The notes beneath the pieces were generated by a model. That model saw only the letters and a list, made by a program, of their open reading frames with translations, ran no database searches and was not told where the DNA came from. This document shows, in pieces, positions 1 through 7,946 of a stretch of DNA of 64,000 nt. The first letter of the stretch is position 1. The number at the start of each line of letters is the position of its first letter. Made by a program: the position numbers and the translations under genes. This DNA comes from an uncultured Lachnospiraceae bacterium (GTDB lineage Bacteria; Bacillota; Clostridia; Lachnospirales; Lachnospiraceae). The stretch is from assembly GCA_905199445.1 (NCBI GenBank), contig CAJKGK010000011.1, positions 1-64,000 on the forward strand, given 5' to 3'.

Positions 1-101
1 TTTATCATAGAAGAACCTTTTAAACATTATTTTACAGAAAAAGTTTCATACTCTCAAAACAAATATTTTTATTTCCATTCATTGAGTGTGGCAAATTCTA
101 T

Positions 102-145
102 GAGTCTATGAAAGTTTGTCAACAGTTCCAAACTCTCATAGACTC
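102..145 (-). terminator. Terminator-like hairpin after the radical SAM gene
   Basis: Two 17-base arms (102-118 and 129-145) pair fully on the minus strand if one G-U pair is allowed; on the plus strand that position is an A-C mismatch. This strand bias fits an element serving the minus-strand gene ending at 210. The U-run is poor, so termination efficiency is uncertain. Nothing else is seen in bases 1-209. Confidence 0.5.
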
Positions 146-209
146 TTTCTTTATGGTTCAACACCTCTTGTTTTCATTCCGTTTTATTATTTCTCAGATA
201 TATGGAAAA

Positions 210-1085
210 TCACATATCAAATAAACTTAACTGGATCATTTCGTTTTTTTCTTCAAATTTGTTCAAATATTGAAAGATTTCACTGTTACCATGTATGATT
301 CCATTGTCCTCACATAGTTGATGAAACAATTTCATTAATGCCTCATTATGAGGGCTGTTCACCTGATACTGTTCGCCATACGTTTGTATATATTTTTCCT
401 TCATGCGTGGAAACAATTGATCCAACTGTTCATAAAAATATTCCCGGTTTCCCTCCCGCAGCGTCAGTCCCATACCAAAACAAATCACTCCATACACTTT
501 TGCTTCTGAACAATACTTGATAATACCTCTGATATTTTCTTCTGTATCATTGATAAAAGGAAGAATGGGAGAAAGCCAGACAACGGTTGGAATCCCTGCT
601 TCGTACAGACGTTTCAAAACCTCAACCCGTTCTTTTGTCGTACTCACGTTGGGTTCGATTTTTTTACATAAATCTTCGTCACAAGTTGTCAATGTCATTT
701 GTACCACACATTTGGTTTTACTGTTAATCGCTTTCAATAGATCCAGATCCCGTAATACCCGCGCCGACTTCGTTATCAAAGTAAAGCCGAAACCATACTG
801 GTCTGCCAAAGCCAATGCCTTCCGCATATTGACGAGCTTGCTTTCCAGCGGAATATAAGGATCTGTCATCGATCCGGTTCCTATCATACATTTAGAACGT
901 TTTCGTTTTAATGTACTTTCCAATAACTCAATGGCATTTTCTTTGATTTCAATATCTTCAAATTCATGCTCCATATGATAGCATTTACTTCTTGAATCGC
1001 AGTAAATACATCCATGAGAACATCCTCGATATAAATTCATTGTATTTGATGAAGATAAAATTCCCTTTGCTTTTACAAAATGCAT
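210..1085 (-). CDS. Radical SAM protein, SPL/Rv2578c-like family
   Basis: Radical SAM enzyme of about 291 residues. The cluster motif CSHGCIYC (Cys22, Cys26, Cys29) would bind the [4Fe-4S] cluster that cleaves S-adenosylmethionine. The GTGSMTDPY stretch and the following barrel resemble the spore photoproduct lyase-like / Rv2578c group, whose substrates are mostly unknown. I chose the second of two close ATGs (1085) because AGGGGAG lies six bases upstream; the first ATG abuts it. An extended -10 candidate (TGATAGAAT on the minus strand, near 1115-1123) sits upstream. It is separated by 117 bp from the flavodoxin gene and may be its own unit. Family call is firm; substrate is unknown. Confidence 0.8.
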   Translation of the reverse strand: MHFVKAKGILSSSNTMNLYRGCSHGCIYCDSRSKCYHMEHEFEDIEIKENAIELLESTLKRKRSKCMIGTGSMTDPYIPLESKLVNMRKALALADQYGFGFTLITKSARVLRDLDLLKAINSKTKCVVQMTLTTCDEDLCKKIEPNVSTTKERVEVLKRLYEAGIPTVVWLSPILPFINDTEENIRGIIKYCSEAKVYGVICFGMGLTLREGNREYFYEQLDQLFPRMKEKYIQTYGEQYQVNSPHNEALMKLFHQLCEDNGIIHGNSEIFQYLNKFEEKNEMIQLSLFDM

Positions 1086-1202
1086 AAGCATCTCCCCTGT
1101 TTATTGATTGTTTTATTCTATCATAATTCCAAAAAAGGGGAAATATTATCTTTTTCGGATCAAATCTTTCTTAATAAAGTTACAATGTATCTATAGCTTT
1201 TC

Positions 1203-1631
1203 TTATTCTTCTGTCAGTCTTTCTCCTAATTTCTCACATTGCATCAAGCCCTCGTCATCCGGCATTTCATTGCAGATCACACCTTCGCATATCAGCGAAA
1301 CGCCTTCCTTGCGGCATCTTTCTTCCCAGTTCCGCATCCATTCTCCGTCACCCCATCCATAAGAACCAAACAGGGCAACTTTTTTCCCATTAAGCGCTCC
1401 TATACAAGTCTCAAACATTGGTTCAAACTCACTTTCTTCCAAAACTTCATCTCCCATAGCCGGGCAGCCAAAAGCAATTCCATCATATTCTTCCAACATC
1501 TCTGCACCAAAAGCATCACAGGAAAACAATGTCCCCTCTGCTCCCTTTTTCTTAATTCCTTCCAGCACCGCCGATGCCATTGCCTCTGTATTTCCTGTTC
1601 CACTCCAATATACAACTGCTATTTTATTCAT
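1203..1631 (-). CDS. Flavodoxin
   Basis: Short-chain flavodoxin of 142 residues, a soluble FMN-binding electron carrier. The phosphate loop SGTGNT is at residues 10-15, and the GSYGWGDGEW segment matches the second FMN-contact loop. Length is typical for the family. AGGAGG lies just upstream of the ATG. It follows the DUF3793 and DUF2325 genes with short gaps, so the three look cotranscribed. Flavodoxins of such clusters commonly replace ferredoxin under iron shortage, which would fit the operator-like palindrome upstream of the first gene; that regulatory link is inference. Confidence 0.9.
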   Translation of the reverse strand: MNKIAVVYWSGTGNTEAMASAVLEGIKKKGAEGTLFSCDAFGAEMLEEYDGIAFGCPAMGDEVLEESEFEPMFETCIGALNGKKVALFGSYGWGDGEWMRNWEERCRKEGVSLICEGVICNEMPDDEGLMQCEKLGERLTEE

Positions 1632-1663
1632 TTTGTTCCTCCTGAAAATATATATTATTTATG

Positions 1664-2218
1664 TTAAGCAGCTACAGTCAACTGCCTGACACTCCTTCCC
1701 TTGTTCCACAAGCGCAAATAAATGTCCGTGCATTTTTTATACTTTCCAAATCTTTTTTCTGCTTCTTCTCTGTCTCCATACACTTTCCACATACCTGCAA
1801 GTTGAAAATTTTTTCCATTATTATGAATGAACCCAACCACATCTTCTAACGGATACCCAAGAAAAACCCCGATTTCATGCGGAAATTCCAAACAGCCATT
1901 CGTCCGTTCTTTCAAATGTTCCAACGCACTTTCAAGCTCCATATCCACATAGCCATAATTACTCAGAAACTGTACGACCTGTGTTCGTTTCAATTCTCTT
2001 TCTAATTCAGAACTACGGCAAACATAAATCAACGCCTTATGATTTCTCTTTCGCAGAATAATTAAACGGATGCCTGATTTTTCCATTTGCTCCTTCCAAT
2101 ATTCCACACTGTCCATAAGTTCATTCTCTGTTATAAACGGATAGGAAAACAGATTCGCAATCTTTAAAGATGCAAGTGTTGGTGAACAATGTGCGATCAA
2201 TTCTCTTTCAAATAACAT
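1664..2218 (-). CDS. DUF3793 family protein
   Basis: A 184-residue protein recognised as DUF3793, a family of unknown biochemical function found in Clostridia, usually next to flavodoxin and DUF2325 genes as here. No signal peptide or membrane segment is visible. The ELIAHCSPTLAS N-terminus and the central FPHEIGVFLGYP segment are the features I rely on. A consensus AGGAGG precedes the ATG. It sits 20 bp after the DUF2325 gene and 32 bp before the flavodoxin, so an operon is likely. Some role in redox or metal homeostasis is suggested only by the neighbours. Confidence 0.75.
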   Translation of the reverse strand: MLFERELIAHCSPTLASLKIANLFSYPFITENELMDSVEYWKEQMEKSGIRLIILRKRNHKALIYVCRSSELERELKRTQVVQFLSNYGYVDMELESALEHLKERTNGCLEFPHEIGVFLGYPLEDVVGFIHNNGKNFQLAGMWKVYGDREEAEKRFGKYKKCTDIYLRLWNKGRSVRQLTVAA

Positions 2219-2238
2219 CTACGTCCTCCTGTAATATT

Positions 2239-2520
2239 CTACACACAACAGCCTTCCAGAATCTCAGTCAAGGCGTTTTTGCTGCTAGTATGGCATCGGA
2301 TCACATTTGTCCGACTGCAATCCACCTCATCCAACGCTGTTTTTACCATTTTGTGAGATACTGTATTGGTAAACAATATCAGTACATCCGGTGAACCAAT
2401 CTGCTTATGAAATTCTGCCCTCATTTGTGTGAAAACCTTTACTTTACACTGATACCCCTTACAGACTTTTTTATATTGTGCAACCATTCTGTCATGTCCT
2501 CCAACAATTACAATACTCAT
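2239..2520 (-). CDS. DUF2325 domain-containing protein
   Basis: A 93-residue protein matching DUF2325, a small Rossmann-like domain of unknown function. It opens with IVIVGGHDRM and carries the FTNTVSHKMVK segment typical of the family. The two C-terminal cysteines (CCV) and others in the chain could bind a metal, but this is not shown. A GGAGGTG ribosome binding site lies just upstream. It is the first gene of a three-gene minus-strand set (DUF2325-DUF3793-flavodoxin), with an operator-like region immediately upstream. Confidence 0.78.
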   Translation of the reverse strand: MSIVIVGGHDRMVAQYKKVCKGYQCKVKVFTQMRAEFHKQIGSPDVLILFTNTVSHKMVKTALDEVDCSRTNVIRCHTSSKNALTEILEGCCV

Positions 2521-2535
2521 ACCTGCACCTCCATT

Positions 2536-2576
2536 TTAGTTAGTCATCATTAACTCATGAAGTTAGTATATACTAA
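2536..2576 (-). promoter_or_regulatory. Operator-like region of the DUF2325-DUF3793-flavodoxin operon
   Basis: A perfect 14-bp palindrome TTAGTATATACTAA lies at 2563-2576, preceded toward the gene by TTAGTTAGTC and TTAAC segments (2536-2554) that form a looser inverted repeat GTTA-N8-TAAC. TTAG/CTAA half-sites recall DtxR/IdeR-type metalloregulator boxes. No confident -35/-10 pair could be assigned. Regulator identity is inferred from motif resemblance and from the flavodoxin in the operon. Confidence 0.45.
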
Positions 2577-2632
2577 TCATTGTATTCTGTCAATATTCAT
2601 TACAGAGAAGATTTCTCATTAGAAAAGACGGG

Positions 2633-2680
2633 GCTGCTGCTCCATAGATGATTACTCATCTATGGAGCAGCAGCTCTATT
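2633..2680. terminator. Long perfect hairpin with U-rich tail
   Basis: Perfect 19-bp inverted repeat (2633-2651 and 2656-2674) with a 4-base loop, followed on the plus strand by TCTATTTTT. It has the form of an intrinsic terminator read rightward, but no plus-strand gene precedes it. It may be left over from the decayed insertion element to its right. Confidence 0.55.
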
Positions 2681-2768
2681 TTTATGCCCAGAAACCAGAA
2701 AACGGACTCCGAAGAGCCCGCAATCCGTGGCATAAATAAGATATGACTAGCAAATTAAAATACCATAA

Positions 2769-2897
2769 AAATCATACCGAATTTGTGAAAGTGAAGAAGC
2801 ATATACATATCTGAGAAGTGTAAAACAGGATATCAGCAAACGTGAAAACATGGAATATGATGAAAAGGCGGACACATACACCTGTCATGCCGGAAAA
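2769..2897 (+). pseudogene. Remnant of an IS1182-family transposase
   Basis: One plus-strand frame encodes ESEEAYTYL and then KRENMEYDEKADTYTCHAGK. I recognise these as two separated blocks of clostridial IS1182-type transposases, here fused by a deletion. A stop at 2766-2768 closes the frame upstream, there is no start codon, and similarity ends after the CHAGK block. It is a non-functional scrap within the 600-bp gene-free stretch 2521-3124. Recognition is from memory of the family, without alignment. Confidence 0.5.
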
Positions 2898-2933
2898 TCA
2901 TTATCGCCATTTTTTACTTTCTATACAAGGAGT

Positions 2934-2979
2934 GAGGGTATCGCTCAATCATCTAATTTAATGATTTTGCGACACCCTC
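2934..2979. repeat. Large imperfect hairpin beside the IS remnant
   Basis: Arms 2934-2944 and 2969-2979 pair with one mismatch, and an inner AATCAT/ATGATT pair (2947-2952 and 2961-2966) extends the stem around an 8-base loop. On the plus strand it is followed by TTTC. It could be a terminator or an insertion-element end associated with the adjacent transposase remnant. Confidence 0.4.
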
Positions 2980-3072
2980 TTTCAGAAATTCATCAAATGA
3001 AATACATCTCATTTATAAAGTGAAACGGTACACCGTTACATCACGTCGACTACCGTCGACCTGTATTTTTCG

Positions 3073-3110
3073 CATTATGTCGGTGTCCGCAAGCGCACAC
3101 CGCCGCAATG
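3073..3110. terminator. Candidate lysS terminator hairpin (weak)
   Basis: A GC-rich stem (3082-3090 with 3093-3101, one mismatch) is extended by CATT/AATG arms around an internal loop. It lies directly beyond the lysS stop. The plus strand has a T-rich tail after it; the minus strand has only an A-rich one, so termination of lysS by this hairpin is doubtful. Two further small palindromes (3024-3037, 3045-3060) lie beyond it. Confidence 0.35.
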
Positions 3111-3124
3111 TTCATTTTTTCATC

Positions 3125-5086
3125 TTAATAGAGCTTTGCACCTGCCGGGATGTGGTTATCAACCATCAGAAGATGAAGTTTTTCTTCTCCTTCTTCCTCA
3201 TGGATTGCTGATAACAGCATACCGCAGGATTCAATTCCCATCATAGCTCTTGGCGGCAGGTTTGTGATAGCGATCAGCGTCTTGCCAACCAGTTCTTCCG
3301 GCTCGTAATAAGCGTGAATTCCGCTTAAAATCGTACGATCTGTACCTGTTCCGTCATCCAGTGTGAACTGAAGAAGCTTCTTGGATTTCTTAACAGCTTC
3401 GCAGGCTTTTACCTTTACAGCTCTGAAATCAGACTTGCTGAAGGTATCGAAATCTACAAATTCTTCGAATAACGGCTCAACTTTTACCTTGGAAAAGTCG
3501 ATGACTTCTTCTTTCTCCGGTTCAACTTCTACATTTTTTTCAGGTGCTTCAGAAGCAGCGGAAACAGTTGCAGAAGCAGTCTTGTTATCATTCTTCTTTG
3601 CATCCAGGGACTTCATTGTCGGGAACAATAAAACATCACGAATCGCAGCAGAGTCTGTGAGCAGCATCACCAGACGGTCGATTCCGTATCCAATACCGCC
3701 GGTCGGAGGCATACCGATTTCCAGAGCATTTAAGAAATCTTCGTCTGTATGGTTAGCTTCTTCGTCTCCGGCTGCAAAAGCTTCTTCCTGTGCAGCAAAA
3801 CGTTCTCTCTGATCAATAGGATCATTTAACTCAGAGTACGCATTGGCCATTTCACGGCCATAAATAAACAGCTCAAAACGTTCCACCAATTCAGGATTTT
3901 CCGGTTTCTTCTTTGTAAGCGGAGAAATCTCAATCGGATGATCCATAACAAATGTAGGCTGGATCAGCTTGTCTTCACAGTATTCTTCAAAGAACAGGCT
4001 GATAATATCCCCCTTCTTATGACGGTCTTCAAATTCAACATGATGTTCTCTGGCCAGAGCCTTTGCTTCTTCGTCAGTTTTTACTTCATTAAAGTCTACA
4101 CCTGCATATTTTTTAACGGCATCAATCATAGTGATTCGTTCAAAAGGTTTGGACATATCGATTTCTGTCCCACAATAACTGATCACGGCGCTTCCGCAAA
4201 CCTTTTCTGCTACATAGCGGTACATACTTTCTGTCAGTTCCATCATACCTTCATAATCTGTGTAAGCCTGATAAAGCTCCATCAGAGTAAATTCCGGATT
4301 ATGACGGGTATCTACACCTTCATTACGGAATACACGGCCGATTTCATAAACTCTTTCCAGGCCGCCCACAATCAGACGTTTCAGGTAAAGTTCCAGCGAA
4401 ATACGTAATTTGACGTCTTCATCCAGAGCATTATAATGGGTTTCAAACGGTCTGGCAGCAGCGCCGCCGGCATTGGAAACAAGCATCGGTGTTTCCACCT
4501 CCATAAATCCCCGTCCATCCAGGAAATTACGGATTTCTTTGAGAATCTGAGAACGTTTGATAAATGTATCTTTTACATCCGGATTCATAATTAAATCCAC
4601 ATATCTTTGTCTGTAACGAATATCTGTATTGGTCAGGCCGTGAAATTTTTCCGGAAGGCTCTTAAGACTCTTGGATAACAGTGTAATTTCCTTGGCATGA
4701 ACGGAAATCTCTCCGGTCTGCGTTTTAAATACAGTACCTTTGATTCCGATCAGGTCACCAATATCATATTTTTTAAATTCTTTATAGGTATCTTCTCCAA
4801 CCTCATCTCTTGCAACATAAGACTGAATAGAACCCTTTAAGTCCTGAACATGACAAAATGAAGCCTTCCCCATCACACGTTTGGACATCATACGTCCGGC
4901 AATGGTAACCTCATTTCCTTCCAGGTCATGGTAATAATCTTTAATATCTGCAGTATGCTGTGTTACATCATATTTTGTAATCTGAAAAGGATCCTTTCCT
5001 TCCGCCTGCAGGCTGGCAAGCTTGTCACGTCGAATCTGCAGCAGCTGGTTGACATCTTGCTGTGCATTGTTCTTTTGTTGTGCCAC
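3125..5086 (-). CDS. lysS: Lysine--tRNA ligase with C-terminal tRNA-binding domain
   Basis: Class II lysyl-tRNA synthetase charging tRNA-Lys, cytoplasmic. An N-terminal OB anticodon-binding domain is followed by the class II core: motif 2 RVFRNEGVDTRHNPEFT and motif 3 GIGYGIDRLVMLLTD. At about 653 residues it is some 150 longer than usual. The extra part is an acidic, low-complexity linker (about residues 505-545) and a MetRS-C/EMAPII-like tRNA-binding domain containing FRAVKVKACE and NLPPRAMMGIESCGM. The GTG at 5086 is preferred because AAGGAG lies eight bases before it, whereas the ATG at 5092 is too close. The gene follows greA by 48 bp. No T-box was seen upstream. Confidence 0.92.
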   Translation of the reverse strand: MAQQKNNAQQDVNQLLQIRRDKLASLQAEGKDPFQITKYDVTQHTADIKDYYHDLEGNEVTIAGRMMSKRVMGKASFCHVQDLKGSIQSYVARDEVGEDTYKEFKKYDIGDLIGIKGTVFKTQTGEISVHAKEITLLSKSLKSLPEKFHGLTNTDIRYRQRYVDLIMNPDVKDTFIKRSQILKEIRNFLDGRGFMEVETPMLVSNAGGAAARPFETHYNALDEDVKLRISLELYLKRLIVGGLERVYEIGRVFRNEGVDTRHNPEFTLMELYQAYTDYEGMMELTESMYRYVAEKVCGSAVISYCGTEIDMSKPFERITMIDAVKKYAGVDFNEVKTDEEAKALAREHHVEFEDRHKKGDIISLFFEEYCEDKLIQPTFVMDHPIEISPLTKKKPENPELVERFELFIYGREMANAYSELNDPIDQRERFAAQEEAFAAGDEEANHTDEDFLNALEIGMPPTGGIGYGIDRLVMLLTDSAAIRDVLLFPTMKSLDAKKNDNKTASATVSAASEAPEKNVEVEPEKEEVIDFSKVKVEPLFEEFVDFDTFSKSDFRAVKVKACEAVKKSKKLLQFTLDDGTGTDRTILSGIHAYYEPEELVGKTLIAITNLPPRAMMGIESCGMLLSAIHEEEGEEKLHLLMVDNHIPAGAKLY

Positions 5087-5134
5087 GATCATCTCTCCTT
5101 CATCATTTATGGTAGTAACGCCAATAGCGTTCCA

Positions 5135-5620
5135 TCAGTTCGCTCTCTGAATTTCCAGAATCTTAAACATCAGCATTCCGGCCTGGGTTTCCACTTCTAC
5201 AGTTTCACCGATTTTACGTCCGATCAAAGCTGCACCTACCGGTGATTCATTGGAAATCTTACCTTTCAGGCTGTCAGCCTCTGTTGAACCCACAATGTAG
5301 TATTCAACTTCCTCGTCAAATTCAACGTCATATAGACGAACTCTGCAGCCAACACTGATTTTATCCAGATCAACTTCGTCCTCATCAATAACTTCCACAT
5401 TCTTAAGAAGCTTTTCCAGCTCCTCAATCCGCGCTTCGATATCTCTTTGTTCATCCTTGGCTGCATCGTACTCAGCATTTTCCGAAAGATCCCCCTGCTC
5501 TCTGGCTTCTTTAATCTTCTGAGCCACATCTTTTCTGCGGTTTACCTTCAGATCAAAAAGCTCATCCTCTAATGCCTTTAACCCCGCAAATGTTAATATA
5601 TTTTTCTTTACTTCTGCCAT
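5135..5620 (-). CDS. greA: Transcription elongation factor GreA
   Basis: A 161-residue GreA, which rescues backtracked RNA polymerase by stimulating transcript cleavage through the secondary channel. The N-terminal coiled-coil carries the conserved tip GDLSENAEYDAAK, and the C-terminal FKBP-like domain includes ISNESPVGAALIGRKIG. The start at 5620 has AAGGAAGG upstream and gives the usual length; longer in-frame starts lack a ribosome binding site. It is upstream of lysS in the same direction. A second GreA-like gene lies at 42735-43238. Confidence 0.95.
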   Translation of the reverse strand: MAEVKKNILTFAGLKALEDELFDLKVNRRKDVAQKIKEAREQGDLSENAEYDAAKDEQRDIEARIEELEKLLKNVEVIDEDEVDLDKISVGCRVRLYDVEFDEEVEYYIVGSTEADSLKGKISNESPVGAALIGRKIGETVEVETQAGMLMFKILEIQRAN

Positions 5621-5644
5621 GATTATATATTCCTTCCTTAAAAG

Positions 5645-5698
5645 ATTATAACAATTCTCAAGACGGCACACTTACAGTACCCTCATACACTGAGGGTA
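5645..5698 (-). promoter_or_regulatory. Candidate greA promoter with adjacent palindrome
   Basis: On the minus strand an extended -10 (TGTTATAAT, core at 5645-5650) lies about 25 bp before the greA start. Upstream of it a perfect 8-bp inverted repeat TACCCTCA / TGAGGGTA (5678-5685 and 5691-5698) covers the expected -35 area and has no U-run, so it looks more like an operator than a terminator. The regulator is unknown. Confidence 0.35.
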
Positions 5699-5810
5699 TT
5701 ATAGCGTATTGAAAATGCCATGTCAACCGCCGCTCCCAGAGTTTTCAATATATATTTACTGATTTTATAGGATAATCCACCTTTATTTATTGGATAAGCA
5801 CTCTTTACGA

Positions 5811-6797
5811 TCACTGGTCTCTGTTATCACCATAGGCCGCCAGGTATTCATCCAACAGCTGACAAAGCTGATCATAGGATGACACCTGATTGACCTGGCG
5901 ACGAAGCGCAGATGAACCAGGATAACCGGTGGTATACCATCCAATATGTTTTCTCATCTCACGGATTCCCAGGTCATCACCTTTATATGCCATCTGCATT
6001 TTTGTATGTCTGCGAATCATGTCTGTCACAGTGTATATGTCTGGTTTTCCCAAAATCTCCCCTGTTTTGCGATAGTGTAAAATATTGGCAAACAGCCACG
6101 GATTTCCTTCAATGCCCCGGCCGATCATTACACCGTCACAGCCCGTATATGCAATCATACGGTCAGCGTCATCTGCATGAAAGACATCCCCATTTCCGAT
6201 CACAGGAATATGGACTGCAGCCTTAACTTCCCTGATAATATCCCAGTCAGCCTCACCGCTGTAATACTGAGAGCGGGTACGGCCATGAACGGCCACGGCA
6301 CTGGCGCCGCTTTCCTGAGCCACCCGAGCCATCTCTACCGCATTGACACTGTTCATGTCAAAACCTTTTCTAAATTTCACGGTTACCGGCTTTTTGATGG
6401 AACGAACAACGGATTCTATGATCTTTCCTGCGAGCACCGGATCTTTCATCAGCGCACTGCCCTCATTATTATTAACCACCTTCGGCACCGGACAGCCCAT
6501 ATTAATATCCAGAATATCAAAAGGCTGCGCTTCAATTTTTTTGGCCATATCCCCCATAAGTTCCGGTTCACTTCCAAACAGCTGTAAGGACACCGGATGT
6601 TCTGTGGGATTAATCTCCATCAATGGTTTTGTGTTTTTGTTGTCATAAAAAATAGCCTTGGCACTGACCATTTCCGTATAGACAAGACCACATCCCTGCT
6701 CCTTGCACAATGTCCGAAAGATCAGATCTGTCACCCCGGCCATGGGCGCCAGAACCAGATTATTTTTTAGTTCAATATTTCCAATTTTCAAACTCAT
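5811..6797 (-). CDS. dusB: tRNA-dihydrouridine synthase (DusB-like)
   Basis: FMN-dependent enzyme of 328 residues reducing specific uridines in tRNA to dihydrouridine. It has an N-terminal TIM barrel starting with NNLVLAPMAGVTD, the catalytic cysteine Cys102 in NMGCPVPKV, the FMN-binding IGNGDV and GVMIGRG segments, and a helical C-terminal domain. Length is normal. It is the last gene of birA-DUF6145-coaX-dusB, 11 bp after coaX, so cotranscription is likely. Confidence 0.92.
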   Translation of the reverse strand: MSLKIGNIELKNNLVLAPMAGVTDLIFRTLCKEQGCGLVYTEMVSAKAIFYDNKNTKPLMEINPTEHPVSLQLFGSEPELMGDMAKKIEAQPFDILDINMGCPVPKVVNNNEGSALMKDPVLAGKIIESVVRSIKKPVTVKFRKGFDMNSVNAVEMARVAQESGASAVAVHGRTRSQYYSGEADWDIIREVKAAVHIPVIGNGDVFHADDADRMIAYTGCDGVMIGRGIEGNPWLFANILHYRKTGEILGKPDIYTVTDMIRRHTKMQMAYKGDDLGIREMRKHIGWYTTGYPGSSALRRQVNQVSSYDQLCQLLDEYLAAYGDNRDQ

Positions 6798-6808
6798 CCT
6801 TATGCCCT

Positions 6809-7582
6809 TTAAAGTCCTCTGCAGCGATTTCTGATCAATCTCAGTCCCTGCATGGTTAATGTGCTGTCATAAATATCAATTTTATCTGTTTCATTGGCAA
6901 TCATCCGCCCAAGACCGCCGGTGGCAATCACCTTGACATTTTTAAGCCCGGATTCCTCAATCATTTTATCCACAATATATTCGGTCTGCCCTATGGTTCC
7001 ATAAACAATGCCTGCCTGGAAACAGGCCGTTGTCTCCCTGGCCAGAATGCTTTTCGGCTTCCGTATTTCAATATCCGGAAGCTTTGCCGTACCGGCAAAC
7101 AAAGCATCTGTACTGATTCGGATTCCCGGACAGATAACAACCGAGTCCAGTGTTCCGTCTTCCAAAACAAGCTGAAAGGTTGTGGCCGTTCCATAATCAA
7201 TAACAATCGCAGGCCCGCCGTACAGCTCCTTAACCGCTACAGCATCCACAATCAAATCTGCCCCCACCTCTTTTGGGTTTTCTGCGGCCAGACGAATGCC
7301 TGTTTTAATTCCCGGCCCCACAATAATAGGGGTTAATTTAAAGTATTTTTTAATAGCACTTGTAAACGAATACATAATGTTTGGCACAACAGAGGCAATG
7401 ACAACATCCTCTACATCCTCCACACCAAAGCCTGCGCTGGTAAGAAATTCACGAAGCAGCACACCGTACTCATCAGATGTTCTGGCCATCTGTGTGGTGA
7501 TGCGAAAATTTTTCACAATTTTTTCCTGGCAGAACATACCGATTGTAACATTGGTATTTCCAATATCTACTGCTATAATCAT
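6809..7582 (-). CDS. coaX: Type III pantothenate kinase
   Basis: First enzyme of coenzyme A synthesis, phosphorylating pantothenate; 257 residues from the chosen start. The N-terminus IIAVDIGNTNVTIGMF carries the ASKHA phosphate loop, followed by GADLIVDAVA and VIDYGTATTF. The start at 7582 has GGGGAGG seven bases upstream and lies one base from the end of the DUF6145 gene, implying translational coupling; the longer frame would overlap that gene. Confidence 0.94.
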   Translation of the reverse strand: MIIAVDIGNTNVTIGMFCQEKIVKNFRITTQMARTSDEYGVLLREFLTSAGFGVEDVEDVVIASVVPNIMYSFTSAIKKYFKLTPIIVGPGIKTGIRLAAENPKEVGADLIVDAVAVKELYGGPAIVIDYGTATTFQLVLEDGTLDSVVICPGIRISTDALFAGTAKLPDIEIRKPKSILARETTACFQAGIVYGTIGQTEYIVDKMIEESGLKNVKVIATGGLGRMIANETDKIDIYDSTLTMQGLRLIRNRCRGL

Positions 7583-7583
7583 C

Positions 7584-7934
7584 TTATACCTCCCCGTCAT
7601 CTTCCGCCGGTGATTCACCGAGGAAAAATACTTTATAATAAGTTTCCAGAGATTCAAACAGTTCCTTTTGCTGGCTCTGCATCTGTTTGATTTTCACTGC
7701 ACTGCCGATTTCATCAAACAAAAGGTCATTTTCGTCCACAGAAACCTGGAGGTCCAGATTCCCTTCATCATCAAACTCCAGTGTCAGTACACCGCCCACA
7801 TCTTCTGTATACAGCACACACAAAATCTGAAGTTCATCTTTAATTCGCTGAGGCAGATCAGCAAAATCTTCATTAAAATAGAATTTTTTTTCATAGGCAC
7901 TGGCGCCGCATAATACTACTTTTTCCTGATACAT
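7584..7934 (-). CDS. DUF6145 family protein
   Basis: Small acidic protein of 116 residues of unknown function, which I recognise as the lachnospiraceal DUF6145 family (VVLCGASAYEKKFYFN start, LYTEDVGGVLTLEFD core). No signal peptide or membrane span is present and the C-terminus is strongly acidic. It is squeezed between birA (12 bp upstream) and coaX (1 bp downstream), so it is surely translated with them. Whether it takes part in cofactor metabolism is unknown; only position suggests it. Confidence 0.7.
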   Translation of the reverse strand: MYQEKVVLCGASAYEKKFYFNEDFADLPQRIKDELQILCVLYTEDVGGVLTLEFDDEGNLDLQVSVDENDLLFDEIGSAVKIKQMQSQQKELFESLETYYKVFFLGESPAEDDGEV

Positions 7935-7946
7935 AAGATTCCCCTT

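Noticed and set aside
5087..5134. T-box leader for lysS
   Set aside because: Only 48 bases separate greA and lysS, too short for a T-box, and no antiterminator pair is present.
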